From Terriglobia bacterium (GTDB lineage: Bacteria; Acidobacteriota; Terriglobia; Bryobacterales; Bryobacteraceae): a DNA stretch of 46,078 bases. A model generated the notes under the pieces. That model saw only the letters and a program-made list of their open reading frames with translations. It made no database searches and was not told the origin of the DNA. Where the stretch lies: assembly GCA_010084195.1 (NCBI GenBank), contig RGPS01000020.1:1-46078 (forward strand), in the 5' to 3' direction. The position numbers and the translations under genes are program-made. Shown piece by piece: positions 1-9,008 of the stretch (positions are counted from its first letter, which is position 1; each line of letters opens with the position of its first letter).

Positions 1-48
1 CCCCGCTTAAACCTGCCCTCCCACCAACCCCTCGGCCGGCCACAAAAA

Positions 49-88
49 GGGACATTTCTAATGAGGCGAAACAGGGGACATTTCTAAA
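49..88. repeat. Two direct copies of a GGGACATTTCTAA motif
   Basis: The motif GGGACATTTCTAA appears at 49-61 and 75-87, a 26-bp period, just inside the left edge and about 100 bp before the TonB receptor gene. Closely spaced copies of such a motif look like the end of a transposable element, but no transposase is visible in the window. The link to a mobile element is inference from pattern only. Confidence 0.35.
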
Positions 89-190
89 GAGCTACGACAA
101 TCTCCCTGGGGGGGGCTTGATTCCGGATTTCAACTGTGATAAACCTGTTCACCAGCATTTTAAGATTCAGTCTCAAACTATGGGGAGCGT

Positions 191-3100
191 ATGAATAGGG
201 AAAAACTAAAACGTTTAATTAATGGCGCCTGCGTCCTGGTGGGCGCTCTTGCACTGGCTGCCTCGTCCCTCGTTGGTCAGGCATTTTATGGCTCAGTTGT
301 CGGCAACGTCACTGATCCGTCATCCGCCGCCCTTCGTGGCGCGACGGTAACTTTGATAAACAACGGAACGCAGGAGCGTCGCCAGGGCCAGTCAGATGCC
401 AATGGTGCCTACCAATTTTTAAACCTGGTGCCGGCCACCTACCGTGTGGAAGTGGAACTTTCCGGGTTTAAGCGGGCAGCGGTACCCGCCGTGGAAGTAA
501 CGGTTTCCGGCACGATTCGCGCCGACGTTGTGATGCAACTCGGTGACGTGACCCAGTCTGTGGAAGTTTCCGCAGCCGCTCCCCTCCTTCAGACCGAAAA
601 TGCCAACCTCAGCCAAACGGTGAACACCCGCTCGGTGCAGGAACTTCCCGTAAATGGCCGGAATCTGCTGAACCTGGTCGCTCTCGTTCCCGGCGTCGTG
701 CCGCAGGGCAGCACGGAAGGCAACGCGCTGACGGGCAAGAACGTGTTTGCTGCCGGCAATTACCAAATTGGTGGCGGTATCGCCAACCAGAGTGCAACGT
801 ACTTCGATGGTGTTCCCGCGAACGCCGGGGTTGGCAATCTGACCGTTCTCGTTCCCAGCCCGGACGTAGTTTCGGAATTCCGCGTCCAGACCTCCAGCAA
901 TAGCGCCGAGTTTGGCCGCTACGCGGGTGGCGTGGTGAACATTGCTTCCAAGACGGGTACGAACCAGTACCACGGTGCGGTTTACGAATATATCCGGAAC
1001 CGGGCCTTAAACGCGAATGCCTTCTTCTCTAACGCCAACAATACAGGCAAACCCGCCTACACGCAGAATCAGTTCGGTGGCACGTTTGGCGGCCCGGTCA
1101 AGAAAGACAAGATCTTCTTCTTCGCCGGCTATGAAGGCTACCGGCAGCGCCAGGGTGCAAACTTCCTGGCGTCAGTTCCCCTTCCGGCTATGTATGGTGG
1201 CGATTTCACAGGCTGGAAGAATGCCGCCGGTGCCGTTGTTCCGATCTATGATCCCCTGACCCAGTGCGGCAAAAATGCCAATGCCGCTTGTGCGACCGGT
1301 GCCACCATTCAGCGTCAGCAATTCCCCAACAATACGATTCCGGCGAGCCGAATCAACCCGGTTTCGAAAAAAATGCTGGCTTTCCCGATCTTTGGCAATC
1401 CCAATCAGCCGGGGCAGGCGAACACCGCCATCGCGAACTACACCAAGAACGCGGTTTCCGGTGGCGACAACGATCAGGTGACGGGTCGTTTTGACTGGAA
1501 CTACAGCGACAAGCTCCGCCTCTTCGGGCGGTACACCCGGTGGAACTCCGCCAACACTCCGTTTGATCCGTTCGGAAACGGGATCTACGGCGGCGACCCC
1601 TACTCCCCGGAGACCTTTGTGACGGGCAATGCGGTCGCGGGTGCCACCTGGCTGCCGACCCCCTCCATCGTCGTTGACGTTCGGGCTTCTTACGGTCGCT
1701 GGAACTATCTCCGCGTCCAGCCCTTCACCGGCATCAACATGGAGAAGACGTTTGGTTTGCCGTCCTACTTTGACCGGGAACTCCCGAAACTCCGTGGTAT
1801 TGCGAACGAAACATCTGTTCCCAGCTACAGCATCGGCAATTACACGCCCCTGCCTGGTCAGCCCGGCTACAACAACGCGAAGATCTTTGCGATCGATAAC
1901 GACTATGTTCTGCTTCCGTCAGTCAGTTGGGTTCGCGGTCGCCACACCTTCAAGTTCGGTGCCGATATTCGCAACATGCAGAATAACTACTATCAGGCAA
2001 CTGCCGGCGGCACGTTTGCATTCACCAACAACTTCACCGCCCAAAACGGCGTTAGTCCCGGGGCCAGTGGCAGCGGACTGGCCTCCATGCTGCTCGGCTA
2101 CGGCAATTCAGGCTCGGTTCTTTCGTTCGCCCTTCCCTGGCAGAGTCTCAGTTATCAGGGCTACTATGCCCAGGACACGTGGCAGGTAAGCAACAAGCTG
2201 ACCGTTACTGCAGGGCTTCGCTGGGAAATCCCTGGTGTCTACACGGAGCGCTACGACCGTGGAGCATCTTTCAACCCGAGCCTGACAAACCCCGTTCTGG
2301 ACCAGTTGGGGATTAAGGTGAATGGCCAGCCCATCAAGGGTGCCCTCCAGTTCGTCAATACCCCCCAGCATCCGTTCAAGAGCCTCCGCAAAGAGGAGTA
2401 TGGTCTCTTCGCTCCGCGCCTTGGCCTCTCCTACCGTCTCGACGACAAGACCGTCATTCGTGCGGGTGGCGGCATCTACTTCCTGCCAACCAACCTCCAG
2501 TTCAACGAAGGTCCCTACGGCAACGTGATGAATCAGTTCACCAACCAGTGGCTCACTACCCTGGATGCTTCGGTGACGCCGCTCTTCTCCATCGATAATC
2601 CGTTCCCGAACGGCTTCATTCCGTCGCTGGGCAACCTGCCCCGCGATCAGGCGCAGAAACTGATCATTGGGTTCAATCCTTCCGCCCAGCTGGCCGCGAC
2701 TCCGCGTGCCTACAACGAACAATGGAACCTTACCGTGCAGCGCCAGGCTTGGCAGGGGATCGCAGTAGAAACGGCGTATGCCGGCTCTCACGGTGTCCAT
2801 CTGCCACGCGGCGGTTGGCAACGCAACGCTCTGCCCAGCCAGTACCTGTCGCTGGGTACCAGTCTGAATGACCAGGTGGCGAATCCGTTTTTTGGGCTTG
2901 TCACCGCGGGTAATCTCTCCCAGCCCACGGTGGCGCGTCAGCAACTTCTGCTGCCGTTCCCGCAATATACGGGCGTGAATGAACAGGGTGCTTATCTCGG
3001 AAACTCGACCTATCACTCTCTGCAGATGAAAGTGGAAAAGCGCTTCTCCGAAGGTGGAACAGTGCTCGCGGCCTACACGTTCTCCAAGATGTTGGGTGAC

Positions 3101-3763
3101 GTGGAAAGTCTCACCGCCTGGCTCGATACGGGCGTAGGCGGAACCAGCCTGCAGGATCCGAACAACCTCCGCAACGAGAAGGCGCTGTCCGGTTTCGACT
3201 CCCGTCGTCGTCTGACTGTGGCCTATGCTCTGGATATTCCGATCGGCAAAGGGAAGCGCTTCCTGAATGGTGGTCCGGCCATCGCTCAGAAGTTCACTTC
3301 CGGCTGGACAATGTCTGGCACCAGTACCTTCCAGGACGGCTTCCCCCTGGCAATGTCAGCCACTGGCGTTGCGACGGGTTCTGGCCTCGGGATTCGTCCA
3401 AACGTTGTGAACGGTTGCGACCCCAAAGTGTCAGGTACGGCGCAATCCAAGCTGGGCGGCTGGTTCAACAAGGCCTGCTACGTAGTTCCGCCAGCGTTCT
3501 CGTTCGGTAATCTCGCCCGGACCGACAGTCGCATACGAGGACACGGCATCGCCAACTACAACCTCTCCCTGGCCAAGAGAACGGAGATCACGGAGCGCTT
3601 CAAGCTGGAATTCCGAGCTGAGTTCTTTAACATCTTCAATCGGGTGCAGTTCTCCATGCCGGATCGCACAGTTACTACGGCGGCGAATCCGACAACCGGG
3701 TTTATCACCACCCAGCTCAACCAGCCTCGCTCGGCTCAGTTGTCACTACGACTGAACTTCTAG
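191..3763 (+). CDS. Oar-like TonB-dependent receptor with N-terminal carboxypeptidase-regulatory domain
   Basis: Predicted outer-membrane receptor of 1190 residues. A signal peptide (about residues 1-31, hydrophobic core VLVGALALAASSLVG) is followed by a CarboxypepD_reg-like beta-sandwich (about 32-120, with GNVTDPSSAALRGATVTL). A plug domain follows (about 130-270, with QELPVNGRNLLNLVALVPGV and GGVVNIASKTGTNQYHG). The rest is a beta-barrel ending in the aromatic residue F (LSLRLNF), as outer-membrane proteins usually do. This architecture is greatly expanded in Acidobacteriota and resembles myxobacterial Oar; the substrate cannot be told, though large glycans or peptides are usual guesses. 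A GGGGAG ribosome site sits three bases before the ATG. A perfect 20-bp terminator follows, so the gene is probably transcribed alone. No anti-sigma or SusD-like partner is adjacent. Confidence 0.93.
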   Translation: MNREKLKRLINGACVLVGALALAASSLVGQAFYGSVVGNVTDPSSAALRGATVTLINNGTQERRQGQSDANGAYQFLNLVPATYRVEVELSGFKRAAVPAVEVTVSGTIRADVVMQLGDVTQSVEVSAAAPLLQTENANLSQTVNTRSVQELPVNGRNLLNLVALVPGVVPQGSTEGNALTGKNVFAAGNYQIGGGIANQSATYFDGVPANAGVGNLTVLVPSPDVVSEFRVQTSSNSAEFGRYAGGVVNIASKTGTNQYHGAVYEYIRNRALNANAFFSNANNTGKPAYTQNQFGGTFGGPVKKDKIFFFAGYEGYRQRQGANFLASVPLPAMYGGDFTGWKNAAGAVVPIYDPLTQCGKNANAACATGATIQRQQFPNNTIPASRINPVSKKMLAFPIFGNPNQPGQANTAIANYTKNAVSGGDNDQVTGRFDWNYSDKLRLFGRYTRWNSANTPFDPFGNGIYGGDPYSPETFVTGNAVAGATWLPTPSIVVDVRASYGRWNYLRVQPFTGINMEKTFGLPSYFDRELPKLRGIANETSVPSYSIGNYTPLPGQPGYNNAKIFAIDNDYVLLPSVSWVRGRHTFKFGADIRNMQNNYYQATAGGTFAFTNNFTAQNGVSPGASGSGLASMLLGYGNSGSVLSFALPWQSLSYQGYYAQDTWQVSNKLTVTAGLRWEIPGVYTERYDRGASFNPSLTNPVLDQLGIKVNGQPIKGALQFVNTPQHPFKSLRKEEYGLFAPRLGLSYRLDDKTVIRAGGGIYFLPTNLQFNEGPYGNVMNQFTNQWLTTLDASVTPLFSIDNPFPNGFIPSLGNLPRDQAQKLIIGFNPSAQLAATPRAYNEQWNLTVQRQAWQGIAVETAYAGSHGVHLPRGGWQRNALPSQYLSLGTSLNDQVANPFFGLVTAGNLSQPTVARQQLLLPFPQYTGVNEQGAYLGNSTYHSLQMKVEKRFSEGGTVLAAYTFSKMLGDVESLTAWLDTGVGGTSLQDPNNLRNEKALSGFDSRRRLTVAYALDIPIGKGKRFLNGGPAIAQKFTSGWTMSGTSTFQDGFPLAMSATGVATGSGLGIRPNVVNGCDPKVSGTAQSKLGGWFNKACYVVPPAFSFGNLARTDSRIRGHGIANYNLSLAKRTEITERFKLEFRAEFFNIFNRVQFSMPDRTVTTAANPTTGFITTQLNQPRSAQLSLRLNF

Positions 3764-3787
3764 CGAGTGACGCGAAAATACAAAACC

Positions 3788-3831
3788 AAAGGAAACAGGG
3801 GCCTCTCACTGAGAGGCCCCTGTTTCCTTTT
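3788..3831 (+). terminator. Strong intrinsic terminator after the TonB receptor gene
   Basis: A perfect 20-bp inverted repeat (arms 3788-3807 and 3811-3830) with a 3-base ACT loop. The right arm ends in TTT and a further T follows. It begins 25 bases after the receptor stop codon. The A-rich left end also gives a T-run on the other strand, so it could work in both directions. Confidence 0.9.
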
Positions 3832-4180
3832 ACGGTCCACCACGTTCCCCAAAACCGCAGTTGAAGGGGCGTTACCGGCAGGCCGGAGTTCCGCGGGCTG
3901 GTCCAATTCCCCGGCCTTTTAAGGCGGTGTGGGATTCAGCCGCAAACGACTTTCAGCCGCAACATCTTTCACTCGGTAGCCGTTAGAAGTCAGGGGCCGT
4001 TTGAGGCTTGCCCGGTTACGCACCGCCCACAACTGCCCTTCTTAGAATCTGTCCAAGCGGAGCTTCCCGTTTCCGTATCCACGGGCGTTTGGGGGGACCT
4101 TGCAGGAGGCTTTAACTTTTCAATTCCGGGGCCTGTTTGGTTCCGGCTACGCTGGGTCAGGTTGAAGGTGATTCACTTCA
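3832..4180. other. Intergenic stretch with no gene seen
   Basis: About 350 bases between the receptor terminator and the end of the SRPBCC gene. I see no open frame with a plausible start, no tRNA-like fold and no obvious repeats. It may hold decayed sequence or the 3' region of the minus-strand gene. Confidence 0.5.
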
Positions 4181-4744
4181 CTAATGCGACAAAGCGGGCT
4201 TTGCCTGTTTTCGGGCGGCTTCTTCGGCCAGAGGCCTGAGTTTCGCCAGACCCTTTTCAAAGTCCGGGCCTACCATCTTGTCCATGCTGGCGAACACCTG
4301 AATGGCCTTCGTGGCGAATGTGCTCTCGCCGTCCATCGCCCACTCGACGGAAGTCCCGCTACCTTCCGGACGCAACGAAAAAGTGATCTTGCTGGCCGAG
4401 GCGAACGGCTTGGTGAAGGCCAGTTGGATGGCCAGCCTTTCGTCCGGGATCGCTTCCACGATCGTCATACTACCCTCACCCGCGACCTTGTTGCCCGACC
4501 AGGTGTAACTCGCTCCCACTCCGGCCCGTGGCCCCTCAAAGGCCTGTTTCATATCCGGATCGAGTTTGGCCCACGGTGACCACTCACTCCAATTGTGGAA
4601 GTCAGAGATCAGGTTATAGGTGGCGGAGGGTGGGGCCTCAAAGCTTGCGGTTCGCACCACTCTGTATTGAGCCGGCTGCAGCGAGATCACCACGGCCACC
4701 AACGAAACAGCTATCAGAAAAGCTATCAGGATTTTCAGGAACAT
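4181..4744 (-). CDS. SRPBCC (START/polyketide-cyclase-like) family protein with N-terminal anchor
   Basis: 187 residues. Residues 1-22 form a hydrophobic anchor or uncleaved signal (FLKILIAFLIAVSLVAVVIS). The rest matches the SRPBCC helix-grip fold: RTASFEAPPSATYNLISDFHNW, then WSPWAKLDPDM and a GEGSMTIVEAIPDERL strand pair. These proteins bind hydrophobic ligands in a deep pocket; the ligand here is unknown and no catalytic residue can be assigned. The gene lies 58 bases downstream of the DUF3011 gene on the same strand and may share its transcript. No Shine-Dalgarno sequence is seen; a hairpin ends directly before the start codon (see 4746-4770). Confidence 0.85.
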   Translation of the reverse strand: MFLKILIAFLIAVSLVAVVISLQPAQYRVVRTASFEAPPSATYNLISDFHNWSEWSPWAKLDPDMKQAFEGPRAGVGASYTWSGNKVAGEGSMTIVEAIPDERLAIQLAFTKPFASASKITFSLRPEGSGTSVEWAMDGESTFATKAIQVFASMDKMVGPDFEKGLAKLRPLAEEAARKQAKPALSH

Positions 4745-4745
4745 A

Positions 4746-4770
4746 GGAACTGGCTTAGTCTACCAGTTCC
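4746..4770 (-). promoter_or_regulatory. Hairpin abutting the start codon of the SRPBCC gene
   Basis: Perfect 8-bp inverted repeat (4746-4753 and 4763-4770) with a 9-base loop. On the minus strand the 3' arm ends one base before the ATG at 4744-4742. It could be a weak terminator of the upstream gene, though no T-run follows, or a translation-control structure. Function is inference. Confidence 0.4.
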
Positions 4771-4802
4771 CGTGTTTCCGGGAAAAGCCACATCAGGGCA
4801 GC

Positions 4803-5528
4803 TTACCGAGCGACTTCAAAGTCAGCGCGACAGCCTCGATCTACCCAGATACCTCTCTGGTCGTAACCCCACGAGTATCCCTGCCTGCACTCCGCCGTGC
4901 CGCGCTGCCGCAGCAGCAGGACACCGCCGCGCGTCTCGGCTTCGCAAAAAGAGCGCCGCCCGTTGGAGGCACACGAGACTACATAGGTGTCGCGTCCCCG
5001 ACCTCGCCCACGTCCCTCTCCGTATCCAGGGCCATTACCGTAACCGGGCCCATTGCCGTTACCTGGTCCATTCCCAAAACGCCGATCATCATTCCGGTCA
5101 TTGTTCCGACCGCCCCGATTGTCCGAGCCTCCGCGCCACTCCAGGTCAAACGTATAGCCCTCGCGCCCGCCCTTCGTGTCCTCAATCCGAATCACCGCGA
5201 TGCCGCGATTTTGCCCCGGATCCCGCATCAGGGACACCCGACCCCTGCCATCGATTCCTCGGAAACGAAAATCGTAGGGGTCCGCCGGCATCTGCTGATT
5301 GCACTGCATCCGTCGCCACTCGGCCGGTTGTCCGGAAAGCGTCACCAGGCGCCCCTGGTCGCCGGCAATCTCCACCACCGCGACATCGTCAACATCAACT
5401 TCGATAGTGCATTTGCCGTCGCCACCGCCGCCTGTGATCGACGCTCGGAAATTCCGTTGCGCCTGCATCTGCGCCTGCGCACCGCCTGCGGCAAGAAGTA
5501 CAAACATTATGGGGAGTAACTTTTTCAT
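4803..5528 (-). CDS. Secreted DUF3011 domain protein
   Basis: 241 residues from the ATG at 5528, chosen because an AAGGA site lies nine bases upstream and a clean signal peptide follows (MKKLLPIMFVLLAAGGAQA, cleavage before Q). A longer reading starting at 5627 would add 33 residues ahead of this signal and is unlikely. After the signal comes a beta-rich region (about 25-120), a Gly/Asn/Arg/Asp-rich linker with GYGNGPGYG-type repeats (about 125-175), and a C-terminal DUF3011 unit. That unit has four cysteines and the typical TRGGV and GYDQRGIWVDRGCRADFEV segments. DUF3011 has no established function; it is found in exported proteins. The location is probably periplasmic or outside the cell. 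It lies downstream of the LRR gene with a 104-base gap. Confidence 0.85.
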   Translation of the reverse strand: MKKLLPIMFVLLAAGGAQAQMQAQRNFRASITGGGGDGKCTIEVDVDDVAVVEIAGDQGRLVTLSGQPAEWRRMQCNQQMPADPYDFRFRGIDGRGRVSLMRDPGQNRGIAVIRIEDTKGGREGYTFDLEWRGGSDNRGGRNNDRNDDRRFGNGPGNGNGPGYGNGPGYGEGRGRGRGRDTYVVSCASNGRRSFCEAETRGGVLLLRQRGTAECRQGYSWGYDQRGIWVDRGCRADFEVAR

Positions 5529-5632
5529 GGCCTTAGTTCCTTTCGGCACTCGTAAAGACGTTTCGTCGCCCGGCCCGGGTTCCGCACCAGACCATGAAAC
5601 CACGTTCATGAACGCGAATTTAATCATTCAAC

Positions 5633-6370
5633 TTAGTCCGGCTCCGGAAATCTGCACTGCGGCAGCGCGGAGCGCAGGGTTCTTATGCCATCCGCGGAAA
5701 CACCAGTGCAGTTGACGTTTAGCTCGCTCAACGTCGATACCGACCCCAGTGCCTCAACGCACGCGTCGGTAATGTCGCACCGGGTCAGCCAAAGGACCTC
5801 CAGCTTTGGAAGCGTGGCGAGCATTTTCGCCCCAACGTCAGAAACATTGTGGGCGCATATGTCGAGGTGGCGAAGTGTGGGCATCTTCGACAGCGTCTCC
5901 ATGGCGGCGTCTGTGACGCGCGGTCCCAGCCAAAGGGTCTCCAGCGGCAGCGCAGCCAGCGCTGCCACTCCCCGGTCGGTCAAACCCGTCATGTGCATCT
6001 CCAGGTGCCGCAGCCCGGGAATCTTCGCCAGGGTTTCGGCACAGGTATCTCCCACAAACCGGCAACCTTCCAGTCGCAGATCCCGTAGTGGCAGGTGGGC
6101 CAGGGCTGTCAGATCCCCCCGATTTGCGGTGTACGCGAGGATCAGCGTCTCCAGCTTATTCAAATGTTGCAGATGGACAAACACCCCATCATCGACCCGC
6201 ATTTCTCCGAGCACCAGTTGCTTCAGTTCGGTGAGCTGCGCCAGGGGTGCCAGGTCGTTATTGACGAGCGGTCCGCCCCAGATCACCAGGTATTCCAGTT
6301 CCGATTCGAGTCCCAGGCCCTGTAGTTTGTCCGGTGTGAGGTCCTCACCACGGAACTCCAGTTTCCTCAT
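5633..6370 (-). CDS. Leucine-rich repeat protein
   Basis: 245 residues made almost entirely of leucine-rich repeats of about 23-26 residues, for example LRHLEMHMTGLTDRGVAAL, LRHLDICAHNVSDVGAKML and LEVLWLTRCDITDACVEAL. There is no signal peptide or membrane segment, so it is probably cytoplasmic and works by binding another protein. The partner is unknown. Its ATG overlaps the Lon stop codon in an ATGA (6367-6370), so it is translationally coupled to Lon. This invites the guess that it is a Lon adaptor or substrate recruiter; that is inference from position only. Confidence 0.85.
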   Translation of the reverse strand: MRKLEFRGEDLTPDKLQGLGLESELEYLVIWGGPLVNNDLAPLAQLTELKQLVLGEMRVDDGVFVHLQHLNKLETLILAYTANRGDLTALAHLPLRDLRLEGCRFVGDTCAETLAKIPGLRHLEMHMTGLTDRGVAALAALPLETLWLGPRVTDAAMETLSKMPTLRHLDICAHNVSDVGAKMLATLPKLEVLWLTRCDITDACVEALGSVSTLSELNVNCTGVSADGIRTLRSALPQCRFPEPD

Positions 6371-8829
6371 CGTGCCCGGGCTTTCCGCCCCTTCACCACC
6401 GGAGGCCTGGGTTCCACCAGCGCAATCGCAGCCACTTCATCCATGGTCCTGGCGTAGTGGATTTTCATATCGCCGAGTTGCTCTGCTTTCAGATCTTCGA
6501 GGACATTCACCTCATTGTCGGCCGGCAGAATCACTGCGGTCACGCCGCTTCGTTTGGCCGCCAGCACCTTCTCTTTGATCCCACCCACAGGCAGAACCTG
6601 GCCAGTCAGGGTAATCTCGCCCGTCATCGCCAGGCGGTCCTGGACACACTTATCGGTGAGCATCGAAAGCAGGGCGGTCGCCATGGTGACACCGGCCGAC
6701 GGGCCATCCTTGGGAATTGCCCCGGCAGGTACATGGACGTGGATATCGCTTGTCTTGAAGACATCCGGGTCAATGCCCAGCCTGGTCGCATTTGACCGAA
6801 CCCACGTCAGAGCCGCCTGCACAGACTCCTGCATCACCGAGCCCAGTTGCCCGGTCATAATCAGCCCCTTGCTGCCGCCCGGCATCCGTCCAGCTTCTAT
6901 AAAGAGGACGTCACCACCGACCGGTGTCCACGCCAGCCCAACGGCCACGCCCGGTCGACTGGTGCGTTCCGCCACTTCCGTTTCGGGCCGGAACCGGGGT
7001 GCCCCCAAAGATTCTTCCACCAGGGCCGTCGTTACTGTCGTGACTGCCGCCAGACCCTCCGCGTACCGTCGAGCCACCTTACGGCAAACCGTGCCGATCT
7101 CTCTTTCCAGGTTCCGTACACCCGCCTCGCGAGTGTAGCGACGCACGATGTGTCTCACCGCAGCATCATCAAACTCCAGATTCCGCGCTTCGCCCAGCCC
7201 GTTTTCCGTCAATTGCCTCGGGATCAGATACCGGAAGGCGATGACCACTTTTTCAGCTTCTGTATAGCCCTGGAGGTGAATAATCTCCATGCGATCCCGG
7301 AGTGCTTCCGGGATTGTGTCGAGCACGTTGGCGGTTGTTATGAACAGCACCCGCGAGAGGTCAAACGGCTGGTCCAGGTAATTGTCGCGGAACGTTGCGT
7401 TCTGCTCCGGGTCCAGAACTTCCAGCAGGGCCGAAGCGGGGTCCCCCCGGAAATCGCGACCGAGCTTGTCCACCTCGTCCAGGATGAAGACAGGGTCATT
7501 CGAGCCTGCCCTTTTCAGGGCCTGCATGATTTGCCCCGGCAGAGCCCCTATGTAGGTCCGGCGATGGCCCCGGATCTCGGCTTCATCGTGCATCCCACCC
7601 ATGGAGATGCGCTGGAACTTTCGGCCCAGTGCGCGCGCAATCGAACGACCCAGCGAGGTCTTGCCTACTCCGGGGGGGCCGGTAAAACAGAGAATCGGGC
7701 CCTTCATGGAGGGTTTCAGCTGCCGCACTGCCAGGAAATCCAGAATCCGGTCCTTTACTTTCTCCAGATCGTAATGGTCTTCATCCAGAATCTCGGCGGC
7801 CCGCTTGATGTCAATCGTTTCGCCAGTCGAGATCCCCCAGGGCAGCGTTACCATCCATTCCAGCCAGGTCCGAACGACATTATGCTCGGGTGAGGCTGAA
7901 GGGATCCGGCTGAAGCGAGTGAGCTCCTTAAGGGCTTCTTCTTTCACCGTCGCAGGCATGGCCGAACTCTCAATTTTCGTTCGAAATTCGGTTGTCTCGC
8001 TGTCCTGGTCCTCGCCTTCGCCCAGTTCCTTGCGGATCGCCTTTAGCTGTTCCCGAAGGTAAAACTCGCGCTGGCTCTGCGACAGTTGCCCCTGCACTTC
8101 GGCCTGAATCTTTTGCCGCAACTCCAGTAATTCGATCTCACGGGCCAGTTGCTGGTTGATGTATTCGAGCCGTTTTCGGGCATCATTCTGCTCCAGCACC
8201 AATTGCCGCTCCGCGTGACCAAGGCTGGGCAGCGCGCCCGCAATAAAATCCGCAAGCCTTCCAATTTCGACGATCTGGCCCGCAGCCCCCGCTACGTCGT
8301 CCGACACATTCGGCGTTGCCGCAATAATCTGGGTAAATTCGCTGACTACGTTCTGGCGCAGCGCCGTCAGTTCCGGCGTTACCTCCGGCTCTATCTCGGG
8401 CAGGCGTTCGATTTGGGCTTTCAGGAATGGCTCACCGGGGATGTAGCTGAGCGTCTTCATTCTGGACACGCCTTCGCAGAAAAGTAACTGGCCGTCCCGC
8501 ATGCGGACCATCTTGTGGATAATGGCCACCGTGCCAACCCGATTCAGCTCCTCAGTGCTCGGGTCTTCGGTTCTGGGGTCCAGTTGTGACACGATACCAA
8601 TCAGCCGGTTTTCACCCAAAGATTCCACCAGTGCGACGGAAGCCGGGCGACCTACGGGGAGGGGGAATAGCGCATTTGGGAAGAGGACGATGTCCCGAAC
8701 GGTCAGAATTGGCAATTCTTCGGGTTGAGCTGTCTCGGCGGAAACCGAATCGGTTGAGTTGGGCTCGTCCGTTACAGTGGACGATTCGGGGGTGTCGGGG
8801 CCTGTCTCTGAAACAGCGGTATCATCCAT
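6367..8829 (-). CDS. lon: ATP-dependent Lon protease
   Basis: AAA+ serine protease that unfolds and degrades damaged and regulatory proteins in the cytoplasm. From the ATG at 8829 the protein is 820 residues, the normal Lon size. It has the N-terminal LON domain (from LPILTVRDIVLFPNALFPLP), a coiled-coil middle, the AAA+ module (Walker A GPPGVGKT near 383-390, Walker B VFILDEVDK) and the protease domain. The catalytic serine is in DGPSAGV (about residue 711) and the lysine in GGIKEK (about 754). The start is uncertain: a GTG at 8868 adds 13 residues but has AGGAGG running straight into it, while the ATG has GGAGG only two bases away. The region before the LON domain is acidic and Ser/Thr-rich. 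The downstream LRR gene is coupled by ATGA. Confidence 0.96.
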   Translation of the reverse strand: MDDTAVSETGPDTPESSTVTDEPNSTDSVSAETAQPEELPILTVRDIVLFPNALFPLPVGRPASVALVESLGENRLIGIVSQLDPRTEDPSTEELNRVGTVAIIHKMVRMRDGQLLFCEGVSRMKTLSYIPGEPFLKAQIERLPEIEPEVTPELTALRQNVVSEFTQIIAATPNVSDDVAGAAGQIVEIGRLADFIAGALPSLGHAERQLVLEQNDARKRLEYINQQLAREIELLELRQKIQAEVQGQLSQSQREFYLREQLKAIRKELGEGEDQDSETTEFRTKIESSAMPATVKEEALKELTRFSRIPSASPEHNVVRTWLEWMVTLPWGISTGETIDIKRAAEILDEDHYDLEKVKDRILDFLAVRQLKPSMKGPILCFTGPPGVGKTSLGRSIARALGRKFQRISMGGMHDEAEIRGHRRTYIGALPGQIMQALKRAGSNDPVFILDEVDKLGRDFRGDPASALLEVLDPEQNATFRDNYLDQPFDLSRVLFITTANVLDTIPEALRDRMEIIHLQGYTEAEKVVIAFRYLIPRQLTENGLGEARNLEFDDAAVRHIVRRYTREAGVRNLEREIGTVCRKVARRYAEGLAAVTTVTTALVEESLGAPRFRPETEVAERTSRPGVAVGLAWTPVGGDVLFIEAGRMPGGSKGLIMTGQLGSVMQESVQAALTWVRSNATRLGIDPDVFKTSDIHVHVPAGAIPKDGPSAGVTMATALLSMLTDKCVQDRLAMTGEITLTGQVLPVGGIKEKVLAAKRSGVTAVILPADNEVNVLEDLKAEQLGDMKIHYARTMDEVAAIALVEPRPPVVKGRKARAR

Positions 8830-9008
8830 ACCCTCCAGATTACCGGAGTTGACGCCAGGAATCGGCACCTCCTCTCAAAAAACACCCCTGAACACGATGC
8901 GGCTGACTGTCGGGCACCCGTCGGACTTGCTCCCCGGCATTCGGTTGGCAGCGCAAGACACAACAAAGTGTTCGTGTTGTCCGTTCCGGCCTCAAGCCGG
9001 TTCCAAAT

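Noticed and set aside
2108-3016. 302-codon minus-strand frame inside the TonB receptor gene
   Set aside because: Complement of a strongly recognised coding gene; the product matches nothing known to me.
5529-5627. Longer start for the DUF3011 protein
   Set aside because: Places 33 residues before a clear signal peptide; the ATG at 5528 has a good ribosome site.
6847-7893. 348-codon plus-strand frame inside lon
   Set aside because: Shadow of lon; the encoded sequence shows no protein-like motifs.
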